Below, piece after piece: positions 8,829 to 16,814 of a DNA stretch of 64,000 bases. Under the pieces are notes generated by a model. That model had not been told where the DNA came from, made no database searches, and worked only from the letters and a program-made list of their open reading frames with translations. Within the stretch, counting starts at the first letter, position 1. Every line of letters begins with the position of its first letter. The position numbers and the translations under genes are program-made. This DNA is from Streptomyces sp. NA04227 (GTDB lineage Bacteria > Actinomycetota > Actinomycetes > Streptomycetales > Streptomycetaceae): contig NZ_CP054918.1 of NCBI RefSeq assembly GCF_013364195.1, positions 2,407,001-2,471,000 of the forward strand, written 5' to 3'.

Positions 8829-9587
8829 CTACGGCAGTTGGTCGAGTTGCGGCAGCACTCGGTCCGCGCGGCTGCGGGAGGCCGCCACGAGGAGGGCGTT
8901 CGGTTCGTCGTTGGTGGCGACCCAGTCGTGGGCGGCGCGGGGTGTGCGGCCGTGGGACACGTGCCGGTCCACCAGTCGCCGCTGCCGCTCCCCCGGCGAT
9001 GCCTCCAGATACCAGCACCGCGTCATCAGTTCACGCGCCTCGCGCCAGCCGGGGAGGTCGCAGGCGAGGTAGTTCCCCTCGGTGACCACCAGCCGGGCAC
9101 TCGGCGGTACGCGGTGCCGGGCGGCCACCGGCTCGTCCAGACCACGGTCGAAGTCCGGTACGTAGAGGTCGTGTTGGGCCCGCTGCTCGTCCTCGTCCAG
9201 GACTCGGGCGAGCAGCGCCGCGTAGCCCCGTACGTCGAAGCTCGGCTCCGAGCCCTTGCGGTGGGCCAGGCCCAGCCTGCGCAGTTGCGCGTTGGAGAGG
9301 TGGAACCCGTCGAGCGGCAGATAGGCGGCGCTTCCCGCGCCGTGCAGCCGCTCGGTCTCGGCGACCAGGGCGCGGGCCAGCGTCGACTTCCCGGCGCCGG
9401 GCGGGCCCGCGATACCGAGGACTGCCCGGGTCCTGCCCTCGGTGAGGTGCCAGGCATCGGCGGCGAGAGTGGCGAGGGCAGAGTTAACGGCGTGAGTGGA
9501 GTGAGCGGGGTGAATCGGAGGGTCGGGGAGAAGGGCGGGGAGAGGGGTGGGGTCGTGCTGTCCGTGGCTGGCCATGGGCCGTGACAT
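8829..9587 (-). CDS. Nucleoside/nucleotide kinase family protein (uridine kinase-like)
   Basis: A 252-residue P-loop kinase. Walker A is GPPGAGKST near residues 61-69. A substrate-side segment YLPLDGFHLSN (about 90-100) and the Walker B-like region LVVTEGNYLA (about 167) match the uridine kinase/phosphoribulokinase-related family, which phosphorylates small hydroxyl substrates such as nucleosides or pantothenate. The late HVSHGRTPRAAHDWV is the lid-type region. The real substrate cannot be told from sequence. The first 30 residues are Pro/His-rich and may not belong to the folded domain. It stands alone on the minus strand. Confidence 0.85.
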   Translation of the reverse strand: MSRPMASHGQHDPTPLPALLPDPPIHPAHSTHAVNSALATLAADAWHLTEGRTRAVLGIAGPPGAGKSTLARALVAETERLHGAGSAAYLPLDGFHLSNAQLRRLGLAHRKGSEPSFDVRGYAALLARVLDEDEQRAQHDLYVPDFDRGLDEPVAARHRVPPSARLVVTEGNYLACDLPGWREARELMTRCWYLEASPGERQRRLVDRHVSHGRTPRAAHDWVATNDEPNALLVAASRSRADRVLPQLDQLP

Positions 9588-9590
9588 TAC

Positions 9591-9641
9591 GGACCGCCGC
9601 GCCCCGGGGGGTCCCGGGGTGCGGGGATCCGCCGTCCGTTA
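9591..9641. terminator. Hairpin between the kinase-like and Band 7 genes
   Basis: ACGGAC near 9591 pairs with GTCCGT near 9635, and an inner GCCCCGGG pairs with CCCGGGG around a GGGT loop. The stem is imperfect but very GC-rich. It ends at the Band 7 gene's stop codon and may terminate that transcript. Confidence 0.4.
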
Positions 9642-12600
9642 TGCCTCGACCGGGGCGTTGTCCGCCACCCGCGCCGAGCAGAACGCCACGGTCAAGTCCC
9701 GTACCAGGGACTTGCGTTCGTACTCGTCCAGCTCGACCAGGCCGCGGCTGGTGAGGCGGTTGACGGTGTCCTCGACCGAGTCCAGGACCGAACCGATGAG
9801 CGCGTCACGGTGCTGCACGTCCCAGACGAAGGCGCGGTGCCGGTGGACGGCCGCCGCCACCTCGGGCGCGTAGTCGAGCGAGACCGCCTGGACGGAGAAG
9901 ACCTCCAGCCCCGCGGGCCGTCCGTCGTCGGCCACCAGCCGGGTCAGCTCCTCGCCGACGGTCTCGGCATCGCGCAGGCTCGGGCCGTTCACGTACGCGC
10001 CGGGGGCGTCGCGCCCGGTGTCGGTCGGCAGGTGGGGGAAGACCCGGGCGACCGCCGCCTCGACACTCTCGCGCAGATAGCGCTCGTGGTCCTCGACGCC
10101 GAGCAGGGCCCGCGCGGTGTCCTTGATCCGCCAGACGACCAGGATGCTCACCTCCACGGCGAGTCCCTGTACGTCCACCGCGGGCATCGGTTCGCTGCGC
10201 CAGTGCCGCAGTCGTACGTCCGCCTTGCGCCGCATCACCAGCGGGCTGACCCAGACGAGTCCGGTGTGCCGGACCGTCCCCCGGTACTTCCCGCACAGCG
10301 TGAGCACCCAGGCCCGCCCCGCCCGCCCCCGGGTGAGCCCCGCGAGCCCGAACAGCGCGAGCAGCAACGAGAGTACGAGCACCGCCGTCTGCCCCGGGCC
10401 GAGCCCGTCCCCGGCCAGCGACGACAGGCTCAGGGCCCGCAGCACCGCGCCCGGAAGCATGCCCGCCCAGGCGAACGAGAACGCCGTCCCGATCAGCCCG
10501 AGCGTCCCGACCCCGAGCCCGACCGCCCCGGGCAGCACCGGCGCCGGGTACTCGGCGGGCACGTTGTCCGTACGCGGCGTACTCCGCGCGCCGGGCTCCA
10601 GAAACGCCATCGCGTTGTCGGCTTTGGACCAGCCGCGAGTGCGGGAGTTGGGGGGTTGGGGGTCGCGGGGCTGGGGGTCGCGTCCCTTGGGATCGCGGCG
10701 TTGGGGGTCACGTCCCTGGGAGTCGCGGCGCTGGGGGTCGCGTCCTTGGGGGGCGTGTCCGTTGGGGCTGCGGCGGGTGGGGGGCTGGCCGTTGGGGGTG
10801 TGGTTAGGGCTCTGTCCGTTGGGGCTCTGTCCGGTGAGGCTCTGTCCGTTTGCGCGGTGCCCGTTGGGGGGCTGTCGGTCGGGGTGGTGCGCCTCGTGAC
10901 GGGGTGCGTCGCGGTCGGGGCGGGTGGCGCGGTGGTCGCGGTCGGTCGCGTCCTCGGTGGGGGAAGTGGCGTGGCGGGGGCGGCCGTTGAGGAAGGCGGC
11001 CGTACGGACGGGGGCGCGGTCGTCGTCCGTACGTGCGTCGGTGGCTGGGCTGGTGTCCCTGTCCAGATCCGCGCTCGCGTCCGCGCCGGTACCTGCGCCT
11101 GCGTTCGGCTCCGCGTCTCGTGAACTCCCTCCGCTCATTGGAGTGTTGGGCGGCGCGGTGGTGCGGGTTTCGACGATGCGGGACCCGCTGCCGTTGACCT
11201 TGCCGGACCGGAACCTGGCCAGTGGCCCACGCGGGGCGCGCCCGGCGCCTTTCCCGTCCTTGGCGTCCCCTTCCGGACCGTCCTGCGTGTTCCGCATGAC
11301 CTCGGCGCCTTGCGCGTCCTGTTCGGGCGGGACGGGACGGCTCGGTCCCGGGTCCGTCCACTCGTGGGCCGTGGCGGGCGCGGTGTGCGAACGGCGCGCC
11401 TCGGAGCGGGCGGTGGCCGAACCCGTGGGCGAGGCGCCCTCGCCGTCCTCCTCCTGCCGCTCCTGCCGCTGCTCCTGCCCTCGGCCGGTGACCCCTCGCC
11501 CGGGCCCGGGATCCGCGGGCACTGCGGAGGACCCCGACCGCGAGAGGTCGTAGCGAGGCAACGTCGCCATGGCCCGCGCCCGCGCGGACCCGGGAAGCGC
11601 GGCATCCGAGACATCCGCATCGTCCATGGCGTCCATGGCCTTCGCAGTGTCCGCGGTGTTGGCAGTGTCCGCGGCGTTCGCGGCATTCACGGCCTCGTGG
11701 CGGGCGGGAGCCGGAGCGGCCGGGCGGTCCTCGGAGCCGTAACTCGCTTGTTCCGCACCGGAGTCGGCGCCGGCGTCGAAGCCAAAGCCGATCGACTCGG
11801 AGTCGGCCGGTCCGGAGCCGTTCGGCCCGGGGCCAGAGTGTTCGGATGCCGTCGCCCGGCGGGACGGCTCCGGCTCCGGCTCCGTGACCGTTGCCGCCTC
11901 GCCGTACCCGGAGGCGGGGTCGGCCTCGGCGTCGTACACGCCGTCGGAGAGCGCGCCGGGCCGGTTCGATGGCACGGCGTGCTCGGGCTTACGCGCCGTG
12001 GAGCGTGCCGCGGCCCCGGAGTAGCGCGGCGCGGTAGCCGGACCGCTCGGTGGCGCCGAAGGGCCGGACGGACCGGACTCGGGGCGGGACGGGGACGGCG
12101 ACTGCGACGTCGCGTGCGGGTGGAGTGGCGGATGGGGGTGCGCATGCGCGGACTGCGCCGCGTGGTGCGGCAACGGGTTCGTGGCGGGGTGGGAACGGAC
12201 CCCGCTGTCGAAGGCCGTGTCCGGGTCCAGGAGGACGTGGACCGGGGCCTCGTAGTCCTCCGGCCCGGCGGTCAAGTACGGGGATTCCGTGGGCAGTTCC
12301 GACCGCGCGTGCGAGGTCGGCGCCTGGGAGTCCGAGGGGTACGAGGTGGAGGCGTACGACTCCGGCCCGTACGACTCTGGCCCGTACGAGTCCGACCCAT
12401 ACGGCTCCGATCCATACGACTCCGACCCGTACGAGTCCGCCCTATACGAGTCCGCCCTATACGGCTCCGGTCCGTACGACTCCGACCCGTACGAGTCCGC
12501 CGACTGCGCTCCCGTGAGCCGCGCGTCCGTGAACCGCCCGTCCGTGGACTCGTAATCCACGGATTGCCCATCCCCGGACCGCCCGTCCCCGTACGCCCGC

Positions 12601-12956
12601 TCCTCCCCCCGCGACTCCTCGTGCCGCGAATCCCAGGACCACTGATCCCAGGACTGCTGATCCCAGGACTGGTGATCCGACGACTGCTGGTCCCGCGACT
12701 CCCGCCCCCCGCTCGGCGACTCACCGCCCACCAGGGCCTCCCCGCCCACCCCGGCGGCCCCAGGGACTCCGGCGTCCGGGTCCACCCCCACGTCCCGGAC
12801 CACCCTGCCCTCCCGAACCACCCCGGCCTCCCGGCCCACCGCCGTCGCCTCGGCGGTCGCCCCCGTGGCCGCTTCGTTCCGGGGTGGCCCCGACGTCGTG
12901 CCGTTTCCCGGCTCGTCGGGGGTGCCCGCCGTGTCCGTGGTGTCCGTCGCCCTCAT
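9639..12956 (-). CDS. SPFH/Band 7 domain membrane protein with a very long disordered N-terminus
   Basis: A 1105-residue protein. Residues 1 to about 770 are low complexity: a Tyr-rich pentapeptide stretch (SYGSE, PYGSD, SYGPE types, about 150-225), Ser/Pro/His-rich linkers, then NGQSP and GRDPQ-type repeats (about 680-750). Two hydrophobic segments follow (near 790-860). The C-terminal 240 residues form a Band 7/SPFH domain, with VRLRHWRSEPMPAVD, VEVSILVVWRI and the YLRESVEAAVARVF helix. SPFH proteins scaffold membrane microdomains. The start ATG has GGAGG 5 bp upstream. Ordinary actinobacterial homologues have much shorter N-termini; the exact function is not known. Confidence 0.85.
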   Translation of the reverse strand: MRATDTTDTAGTPDEPGNGTTSGPPRNEAATGATAEATAVGREAGVVREGRVVRDVGVDPDAGVPGAAGVGGEALVGGESPSGGRESRDQQSSDHQSWDQQSWDQWSWDSRHEESRGEERAYGDGRSGDGQSVDYESTDGRFTDARLTGAQSADSYGSESYGPEPYRADSYRADSYGSESYGSEPYGSDSYGPESYGPESYASTSYPSDSQAPTSHARSELPTESPYLTAGPEDYEAPVHVLLDPDTAFDSGVRSHPATNPLPHHAAQSAHAHPHPPLHPHATSQSPSPSRPESGPSGPSAPPSGPATAPRYSGAAARSTARKPEHAVPSNRPGALSDGVYDAEADPASGYGEAATVTEPEPEPSRRATASEHSGPGPNGSGPADSESIGFGFDAGADSGAEQASYGSEDRPAAPAPARHEAVNAANAADTANTADTAKAMDAMDDADVSDAALPGSARARAMATLPRYDLSRSGSSAVPADPGPGRGVTGRGQEQRQERQEEDGEGASPTGSATARSEARRSHTAPATAHEWTDPGPSRPVPPEQDAQGAEVMRNTQDGPEGDAKDGKGAGRAPRGPLARFRSGKVNGSGSRIVETRTTAPPNTPMSGGSSRDAEPNAGAGTGADASADLDRDTSPATDARTDDDRAPVRTAAFLNGRPRHATSPTEDATDRDHRATRPDRDAPRHEAHHPDRQPPNGHRANGQSLTGQSPNGQSPNHTPNGQPPTRRSPNGHAPQGRDPQRRDSQGRDPQRRDPKGRDPQPRDPQPPNSRTRGWSKADNAMAFLEPGARSTPRTDNVPAEYPAPVLPGAVGLGVGTLGLIGTAFSFAWAGMLPGAVLRALSLSSLAGDGLGPGQTAVLVLSLLLALFGLAGLTRGRAGRAWVLTLCGKYRGTVRHTGLVWVSPLVMRRKADVRLRHWRSEPMPAVDVQGLAVEVSILVVWRIKDTARALLGVEDHERYLRESVEAAVARVFPHLPTDTGRDAPGAYVNGPSLRDAETVGEELTRLVADDGRPAGLEVFSVQAVSLDYAPEVAAAVHRHRAFVWDVQHRDALIGSVLDSVEDTVNRLTSRGLVELDEYERKSLVRDLTVAFCSARVADNAPVEA
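10640..10880. repeat. 15-bp coding repeats in the Band 7 gene (NGQSP / GRDPQ units)
   Basis: Degenerate 15-bp units in frame with the gene encode NGQSP-like and GRDPQ/RRDSQ-like pentapeptides. On the plus strand they look like alternating GTTGGGGGTC and GCGTCC blocks. They maintain the reading frame, so they are protein repeats rather than intergenic elements. Confidence 0.75.
12335..12500. repeat. 15-bp coding repeats in the Band 7 gene (Tyr-rich pentapeptides)
   Basis: About eleven tandem 15-bp units containing GTACG (for example TACGACTCCGGCCCG) encode SYGSE/PYGSD/SYGPE pentapeptides on the minus strand. A similar Tyr-rich 15-bp repeat occurs in cslA (18776-19110). Confidence 0.8.
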
Positions 12957-13070
12957 GCCTGCCTCCGCGTTCGCAAACGATCGTCGCCGCCGTCCGCCCC
13001 TTGGTGAATCAGAACCCCACCCACCCCGAAGCCCTGGTACGACAGTCCGCCGCGTCCCCCGAGCGGCCGG

Positions 13071-14588
13071 TCAGGAGAACAGCCGCTGCCAGGTTTCCGG
13101 GCCCGGGAAACCGTCCGCTCTGGAACCCCGCCACCCCTGCGCACGCTGGAAGGACGCCACCGCGCGGCGGTCGTTCTCGGTCCATCGCGGCCCGGTTCCC
13201 GCGGTGTAGAAGCGCCCGTACCCCTTACGGACCAGTTGCCGCCCCAGTCGCGCCACATGAACGTTCGACTTCCCGGGCCGAAAGTGCTCCCGCCCCGGGA
13301 AACCGGACGGGGCGGACGCCGCTCCCCGCAGCTCCCGTACGCCGCCACGCGCCTCCCGCCCGCCAAGGCCCGGGACACCGGCCTCCGTACCTCCGGACGT
13401 CCTGGCCGGTCCGGACGTCCGCGCATCTCCAGGCATCCCCGCACCTCCAGGCGTCCCCGTACCTCCGGACACCCCCGACCCGCCCTGCGCCGCCCGACTC
13501 CCCCGGCCCGGCCCACCGCCCGGCCCCGCGCCCCTCCCCGGAATGTCCCGCCCCTCCCCCCGAACGAGCAGCCGCCAAGTCGCCGGGCCCGGGATGCCGT
13601 TGGCCTCGGCACCGCGCCAGCCCTGGGCCCGCTGGAAGGCGGCGACCGCGCGGCGGTCGGAGTCCGTCCAGACAGGGCCCGGTCCCGAGGGGTAGAAGTG
13701 GGCGCCGCCCCGGGCCGCCAGGAGGGCGCCGAGCCGGGTGATGCCCGCGTGGCGTACGCCGGGCGCGAAGACCGACAGGCCCGGGAAGGCGTCGCCGAGT
13801 GCCGGGGCGGGGGCGCCGGGGGCGCCGTCGGTGAGGCCCCGGTAGCGGTAGGGGATGTAGTCGTTCGCGTGCGACCAGTACGGGTAGGGGGTCTCGCGGG
13901 CCAGGGTGTGCGGGCGGGTCTGTTCGTAGGCGAGGTAGGAGCGGTGCGCGGCGTCGCGCCAGCCGCCGAAGACGGTGACGTGGGAGCCGCGGTTCGGGTC
14001 GGCGGGGTTGTGGAAGAGCAGGATGTCGCCGGGCCGCAGCTCGTCGCGGTCGATGCGCTCGCCGTACTCGGCGAGGCTGCCGGTCCAGACGTTGGTGCCC
14101 AGCCCCCAGGCCATCGAGACGAAGCCGGAGCAGTCCTGCCGGTAACCGTCGTGCCAGAAGCCGCTCATGCTGTACGGGACCCCGGCCGTCACCCAGGCCT
14201 TCGCCCGCCGGACGATCTCGGCGCGGGTGGTGGGACCGGGCAGCGTCGCGTATCCGGTGCCGTGCAGACCGCTCTGGCCGCCCTGCGGGGTGGCGCCGGG
14301 CCCGGCCGCCTCACCGGGAGCCCCGGTCACCGCACGGGCGGCCCCCGCGGCGTGCACGGAGGCGCCCGCCGCATGGGCGAGCGGCACGGTGCCCGGAGCC
14401 ATCGCCGAGCCGAGCACGCCCCCGGCCGCCGCGGCGACCACCAGGACCCGGCCCGCCGTACGCCGCGTCCCGGCCGCGTGACCCGGTGCGGGCCGGGCTC
14501 CCGCCGGGGCGGTGCCCACGAACAGGCGGCAGCCCGGGCAGGGGCAGGTGCCCTCGGGTTCGTACTCCTCGAAGACCGGAACCGGCAT
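13071..14588 (-). CDS. NlpC/P60-like cell-wall hydrolase with two peptidoglycan-binding repeats
   Basis: A 505-residue exported or membrane-anchored protein. The ATG complementary to 14586-14588 has GAGGT upstream; longer in-frame extensions are Cys/His/Arg-rich and implausible. After a Cys-rich N-terminus (CPCPGC) comes a hydrophobic segment (VLVVAAAAGGVLGSA). A cysteine-peptidase-like domain follows, with DCSGFVSMAWGL as nucleophile motif and GSHVTVFGGW as the His motif. Two similar peptidoglycan-binding modules at the C-terminus share WTxxDRRAVAxFQRAQGWRG, separated by a Gly/Thr/Ser-rich linker with many GTG and TSG turns. Its probable role is peptidoglycan remodelling. Confidence 0.85.
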   Translation of the reverse strand: MPVPVFEEYEPEGTCPCPGCRLFVGTAPAGARPAPGHAAGTRRTAGRVLVVAAAAGGVLGSAMAPGTVPLAHAAGASVHAAGAARAVTGAPGEAAGPGATPQGGQSGLHGTGYATLPGPTTRAEIVRRAKAWVTAGVPYSMSGFWHDGYRQDCSGFVSMAWGLGTNVWTGSLAEYGERIDRDELRPGDILLFHNPADPNRGSHVTVFGGWRDAAHRSYLAYEQTRPHTLARETPYPYWSHANDYIPYRYRGLTDGAPGAPAPALGDAFPGLSVFAPGVRHAGITRLGALLAARGGAHFYPSGPGPVWTDSDRRAVAAFQRAQGWRGAEANGIPGPATWRLLVRGEGRDIPGRGAGPGGGPGRGSRAAQGGSGVSGGTGTPGGAGMPGDARTSGPARTSGGTEAGVPGLGGREARGGVRELRGAASAPSGFPGREHFRPGKSNVHVARLGRQLVRKGYGRFYTAGTGPRWTENDRRAVASFQRAQGWRGSRADGFPGPETWQRLFS

Positions 14589-14844
14589 GCGATGTACCTC
14601 ACATTTCCGCGGCGGGAAGTCCGGGGGTGGTGCGTGGGGAATGCGTCGGTGTGCGTGATGGCGCGTGGGGCGGCGGGACGAAGGCGCTCGGTCGAATTCA
14701 CACTTTCCCCACGAGCAGGGGTAATCGCACATGGAGGGCTCGAAAGAGGTAATGCGGGGTTTTCCGGGACATGCGTGATAAGAGGGCCGTCGAAAATTGG
14801 TCGGGGGCACCCCAGGAGTTCGGGTAGAGTTCTCGCGTCAGCAG

Positions 14845-14918
14845 GCGCCGCTAGCTCAGTTGGTTAGAGCAGCTGACTCTTAATCAGCGGGTCCGGGGTT
14901 CGAGTCCCTGGCGGCGCA
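14845..14918 (+). tRNA. tRNA-Lys (anticodon CTT), copy 2
   Basis: A 74-nt tRNA identical in every base to copy 1 (7957-8030), with the same CTCTTAA anticodon loop, acceptor stem and A discriminator. TAGAGT at about 14825-14830 is a candidate -10 box. The flanks of the two copies differ, so this is a gene-length duplication rather than a larger one. Confidence 0.97.
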
Positions 14919-14935
14919 CAAGCAAGACAGCAAGG

Positions 14936-14969
14936 AAAAGGGCTTCCCGGTTCGCCGGGAAGCCCTTTT
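14936..14969 (+). terminator. Rho-independent terminator after tRNA-Lys copy 2
   Basis: A perfect 15-bp stem AAAAGGGCTTCCCGG / CCGGGAAGCCCTTTT capped by a TTCG tetraloop and followed by T residues. It is one of the few classical intrinsic terminators in the window. Confidence 0.9.
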
Positions 14970-15036
14970 TCGTCGCCATCGCCGCCCCCGCACTACGCGA
15001 GGGCGTGCGGGGGCGTGTGGATCAATGCGTCTCGGA

Positions 15037-15528
15037 TCAGCTCGTCCCGGATCCGCCCGGCTCGGCGGGTGCGGTGAGGATCGCCGGGCCGGGGTCGACC
15101 ACCTCGCGCGGGTAGTCCATCTTCCACTCGTTGAGTTCGAGGGACGGCAGATGCATCAGGCCCACCGAGACGAACTGCTCGGTGATACGGCCGTCGCGTA
15201 TGCCGATCGTGATCGTCTCCACGCTCATACCGCGCTCACCGGTGGGCTCGTTACCGAGGAAAGGGCCGGTGTTGTGCCAGTGCATCGCGAAACGGAAGGA
15301 CGCCTTGTCGCCCTCGGGGCTGTAGAACTCGTCGTGCAGCACCAGTCGCACCCCGGGAAAGCCCTCGTGCACCGACCTGCAGAACGCCAGGATGAACGGG
15401 ATGCCCTTGGCGCCCCACATGAACGGCGTGTAGAAGACCGCGTCCTCGTGGTGGAGCGCGGCCAGGGTGTCCCAGTCCTGGTCTCCGAGCGCCTTCATGT
15501 AGCGCTGGACAAGCGTGGGTTCGCTCAT
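15037..15528 (-). CDS. NTF2-like (SnoaL-type) family protein
   Basis: A 163-residue single-domain protein. The N-terminal helix VQRYMKALGDQDWDTLAALH and the strands HEDAVFYTPF, VRLVLHDEF, ASFRFAMHW and GRITEQFVSVG match the NTF2/SnoaL cone fold, which serves as an isomerase, hydrolase or ligand-binding scaffold. The ATG complementary to 15526-15528 is chosen for its AAGGGA Shine-Dalgarno. It is divergent from a FadR-type regulator across about 210 bp and is a plausible target of that regulator. The substrate is unknown. Confidence 0.75.
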   Translation of the reverse strand: MSEPTLVQRYMKALGDQDWDTLAALHHEDAVFYTPFMWGAKGIPFILAFCRSVHEGFPGVRLVLHDEFYSPEGDKASFRFAMHWHNTGPFLGNEPTGERGMSVETITIGIRDGRITEQFVSVGLMHLPSLELNEWKMDYPREVVDPGPAILTAPAEPGGSGTS

Positions 15529-15662
15529 GATCGTCCCTTTCGTCTGCGGCCACCGGGGCTGGGCGGCTGCCCTGGCGGCCGCCCCCGAGGCCATGCCTCG
15601 TGTGACCGACGAAACCGGGCCGCCGAATGTGACAGGCGGAGCCGATTCGCCTCCCGGGGAAA

Positions 15663-15701
15663 GTGATCCAGGTCTCGGAATACCGTGATCTGGGTCTCCG
15701 G
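15663..15701. promoter_or_regulatory. Direct repeat between the NTF2-like gene and the FadR-type regulator (candidate operator)
   Basis: GTGATCCAGGTCTC at 15663-15676 and GTGATCTGGGTCTC at 15685-15698 match at 12 of 14 positions. They begin exactly 22 bp apart, two helical turns, so both copies face the same side of the DNA. They sit 40-75 bp upstream of the regulator start, where a regulator would bind to control both divergent genes. Binding is an inference. Confidence 0.45.
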
Positions 15702-15740
15702 CGACTCCCCCACCGCACACGCCCCGGCTACCTTTGGCCC

Positions 15741-16505
15741 ATGGCGCGCAACATCCAGGAGCGGATCAAGAAGCTCATCATCGACGAACGGCTGCCGTCG
15801 GGCGCCCCGCTGCCCACGGAGCCCGAGCTGATGAAGCTGCTCGGGGTGAGCCGCAACTCGGTGCGCGAGGCGCTCAAAGCCCTGCAGGCCATCGGCCTGG
15901 TCGACATACGGCACGGCTTCGGTACGTACGTGGGGCCGATGTCCCTGGCGCCGATGAGCGAGGGCCTCGCCTTTCGCACCGTGGCCGGGCACCACCGCGG
16001 CGAGGACAGCCTGCGCCAGCTCCTCGAACTGCGGGAGGCCATGGAGATCGGCCTGGTCGCCCAGCACGCCTGCAAGCTGCCCGAGGAGGAGCTCGCCGTC
16101 CTGGAGGCGCTGGTCGACCGGATGGACGCGATGGCCGAGGCGGGCGCGGAGCTCGAACTGGCCGAGACCGACCGCCGGTTCCACGCCGCGCTCTACCGCG
16201 GTCTGCGCAATCCCCTGCTCGGCGAGGTCCTGGAGGCCTTCTGGGACGCGTTCCACCAGGTGCAGCGCGACCTCATGGACGTACCGCAGGATCCGCGCGT
16301 CACCTGCCGCAAGCATCGCGACATCCTGGAGGCGGTGCGCTCGGGCGACGTCCTGCGCGCGGAGCGCACCATGCGCGACCACTTCGATCACTTGCGCACC
16401 CGCGTGGGAGCCGCCGCACAGGACCGGGCACCGGACCGGGCGCCGGGCCGCGAACAGGGCGCCGAGCAGGGCCGGGAGCGGCTGCGGGCCGGACGGCCGA
16501 GCTGA
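15741..16505 (+). CDS. FadR-type GntR family transcriptional regulator
   Basis: A 254-residue GntR/FCD regulator. The winged helix covers residues 1-65, with LPTEPELMKLLGVSRNSVRE and the wing VDIRHGFGTYVG. The all-helical FCD ligand-binding domain follows, with the metal-site type residues in ETDRRFHAAL and a late KHRDILEAVRSGD helix. A charged tail rich in Arg/Pro/Glu closes the protein. The ATG at 15741 has no Shine-Dalgarno but is preceded by TACCTT ending 6 nt before it, a pattern typical of leaderless transcripts. Effectors of this family are organic acids or fatty acyl compounds; none can be named here. Confidence 0.85.
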   Translation: MARNIQERIKKLIIDERLPSGAPLPTEPELMKLLGVSRNSVREALKALQAIGLVDIRHGFGTYVGPMSLAPMSEGLAFRTVAGHHRGEDSLRQLLELREAMEIGLVAQHACKLPEEELAVLEALVDRMDAMAEAGAELELAETDRRFHAALYRGLRNPLLGEVLEAFWDAFHQVQRDLMDVPQDPRVTCRKHRDILEAVRSGDVLRAERTMRDHFDHLRTRVGAAAQDRAPDRAPGREQGAEQGRERLRAGRPS

Positions 16506-16814
16506 ACGGAGCCCCGTGTGGCGGGTGTTCCACCCTTGCGATCATGGCGCGAGGGGAGAATTCTGTGCCGGATCACGACCGGAATCACGGCTACCGCGTC
16601 GGCGCCCCGGCCGATGGCCGGGGAACGATACCCCTTTCGTATCGAATGGGCCGCGGCAGGCATGATGCAACCGGACGGTAGCTACGGCTGTCTAAGGTGA
16701 CGAGTGGCCATCGACCTGACCGGTACGGCCATACCGGTCGGCCACACCGTCGGGGGGACGAGCAACACCATGAGAACGACGACTGCGCATGCGTGCGCGC
16801 GGGGGGAATGAGCG
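16506..16814 (+). promoter_or_regulatory. 309-bp region upstream of cslA with two inverted repeats and a mini-ORF
   Basis: No gene of normal size is present. Two symmetric elements stand out: CGATAC-7nt-GTATCG (16626-16644) and ACCGGTA-6nt-TACCGGT (16719-16738), either of which could be an operator. A 13-codon open frame (ATG 16770 to TGA 16811) preceded by GGGGGG ends 3 nt before the cslA ATG and might act as a translational leader. All of these functions are inferred. Confidence 0.4.

Noticed and set aside
10640..12500. CRISPR-like repetitive region
   Set aside because: Units are 15 bp, vary continuously, keep the reading frame and have no unique spacers; they encode pentapeptides.
14589..14844. 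A cyclic-di-AMP (ydaO-type) riboswitch before the NlpC/P60-like gene, as seen upstream of some Streptomyces cell-wall hydrolases
   Set aside because: I looked for the conserved core motifs on the minus strand and could not find them.
7957..14918. An integrative element flanked by tRNA attachment sites
   Set aside because: No integrase, excisionase or replication genes lie between the tRNA copies, and the genes look native in composition.
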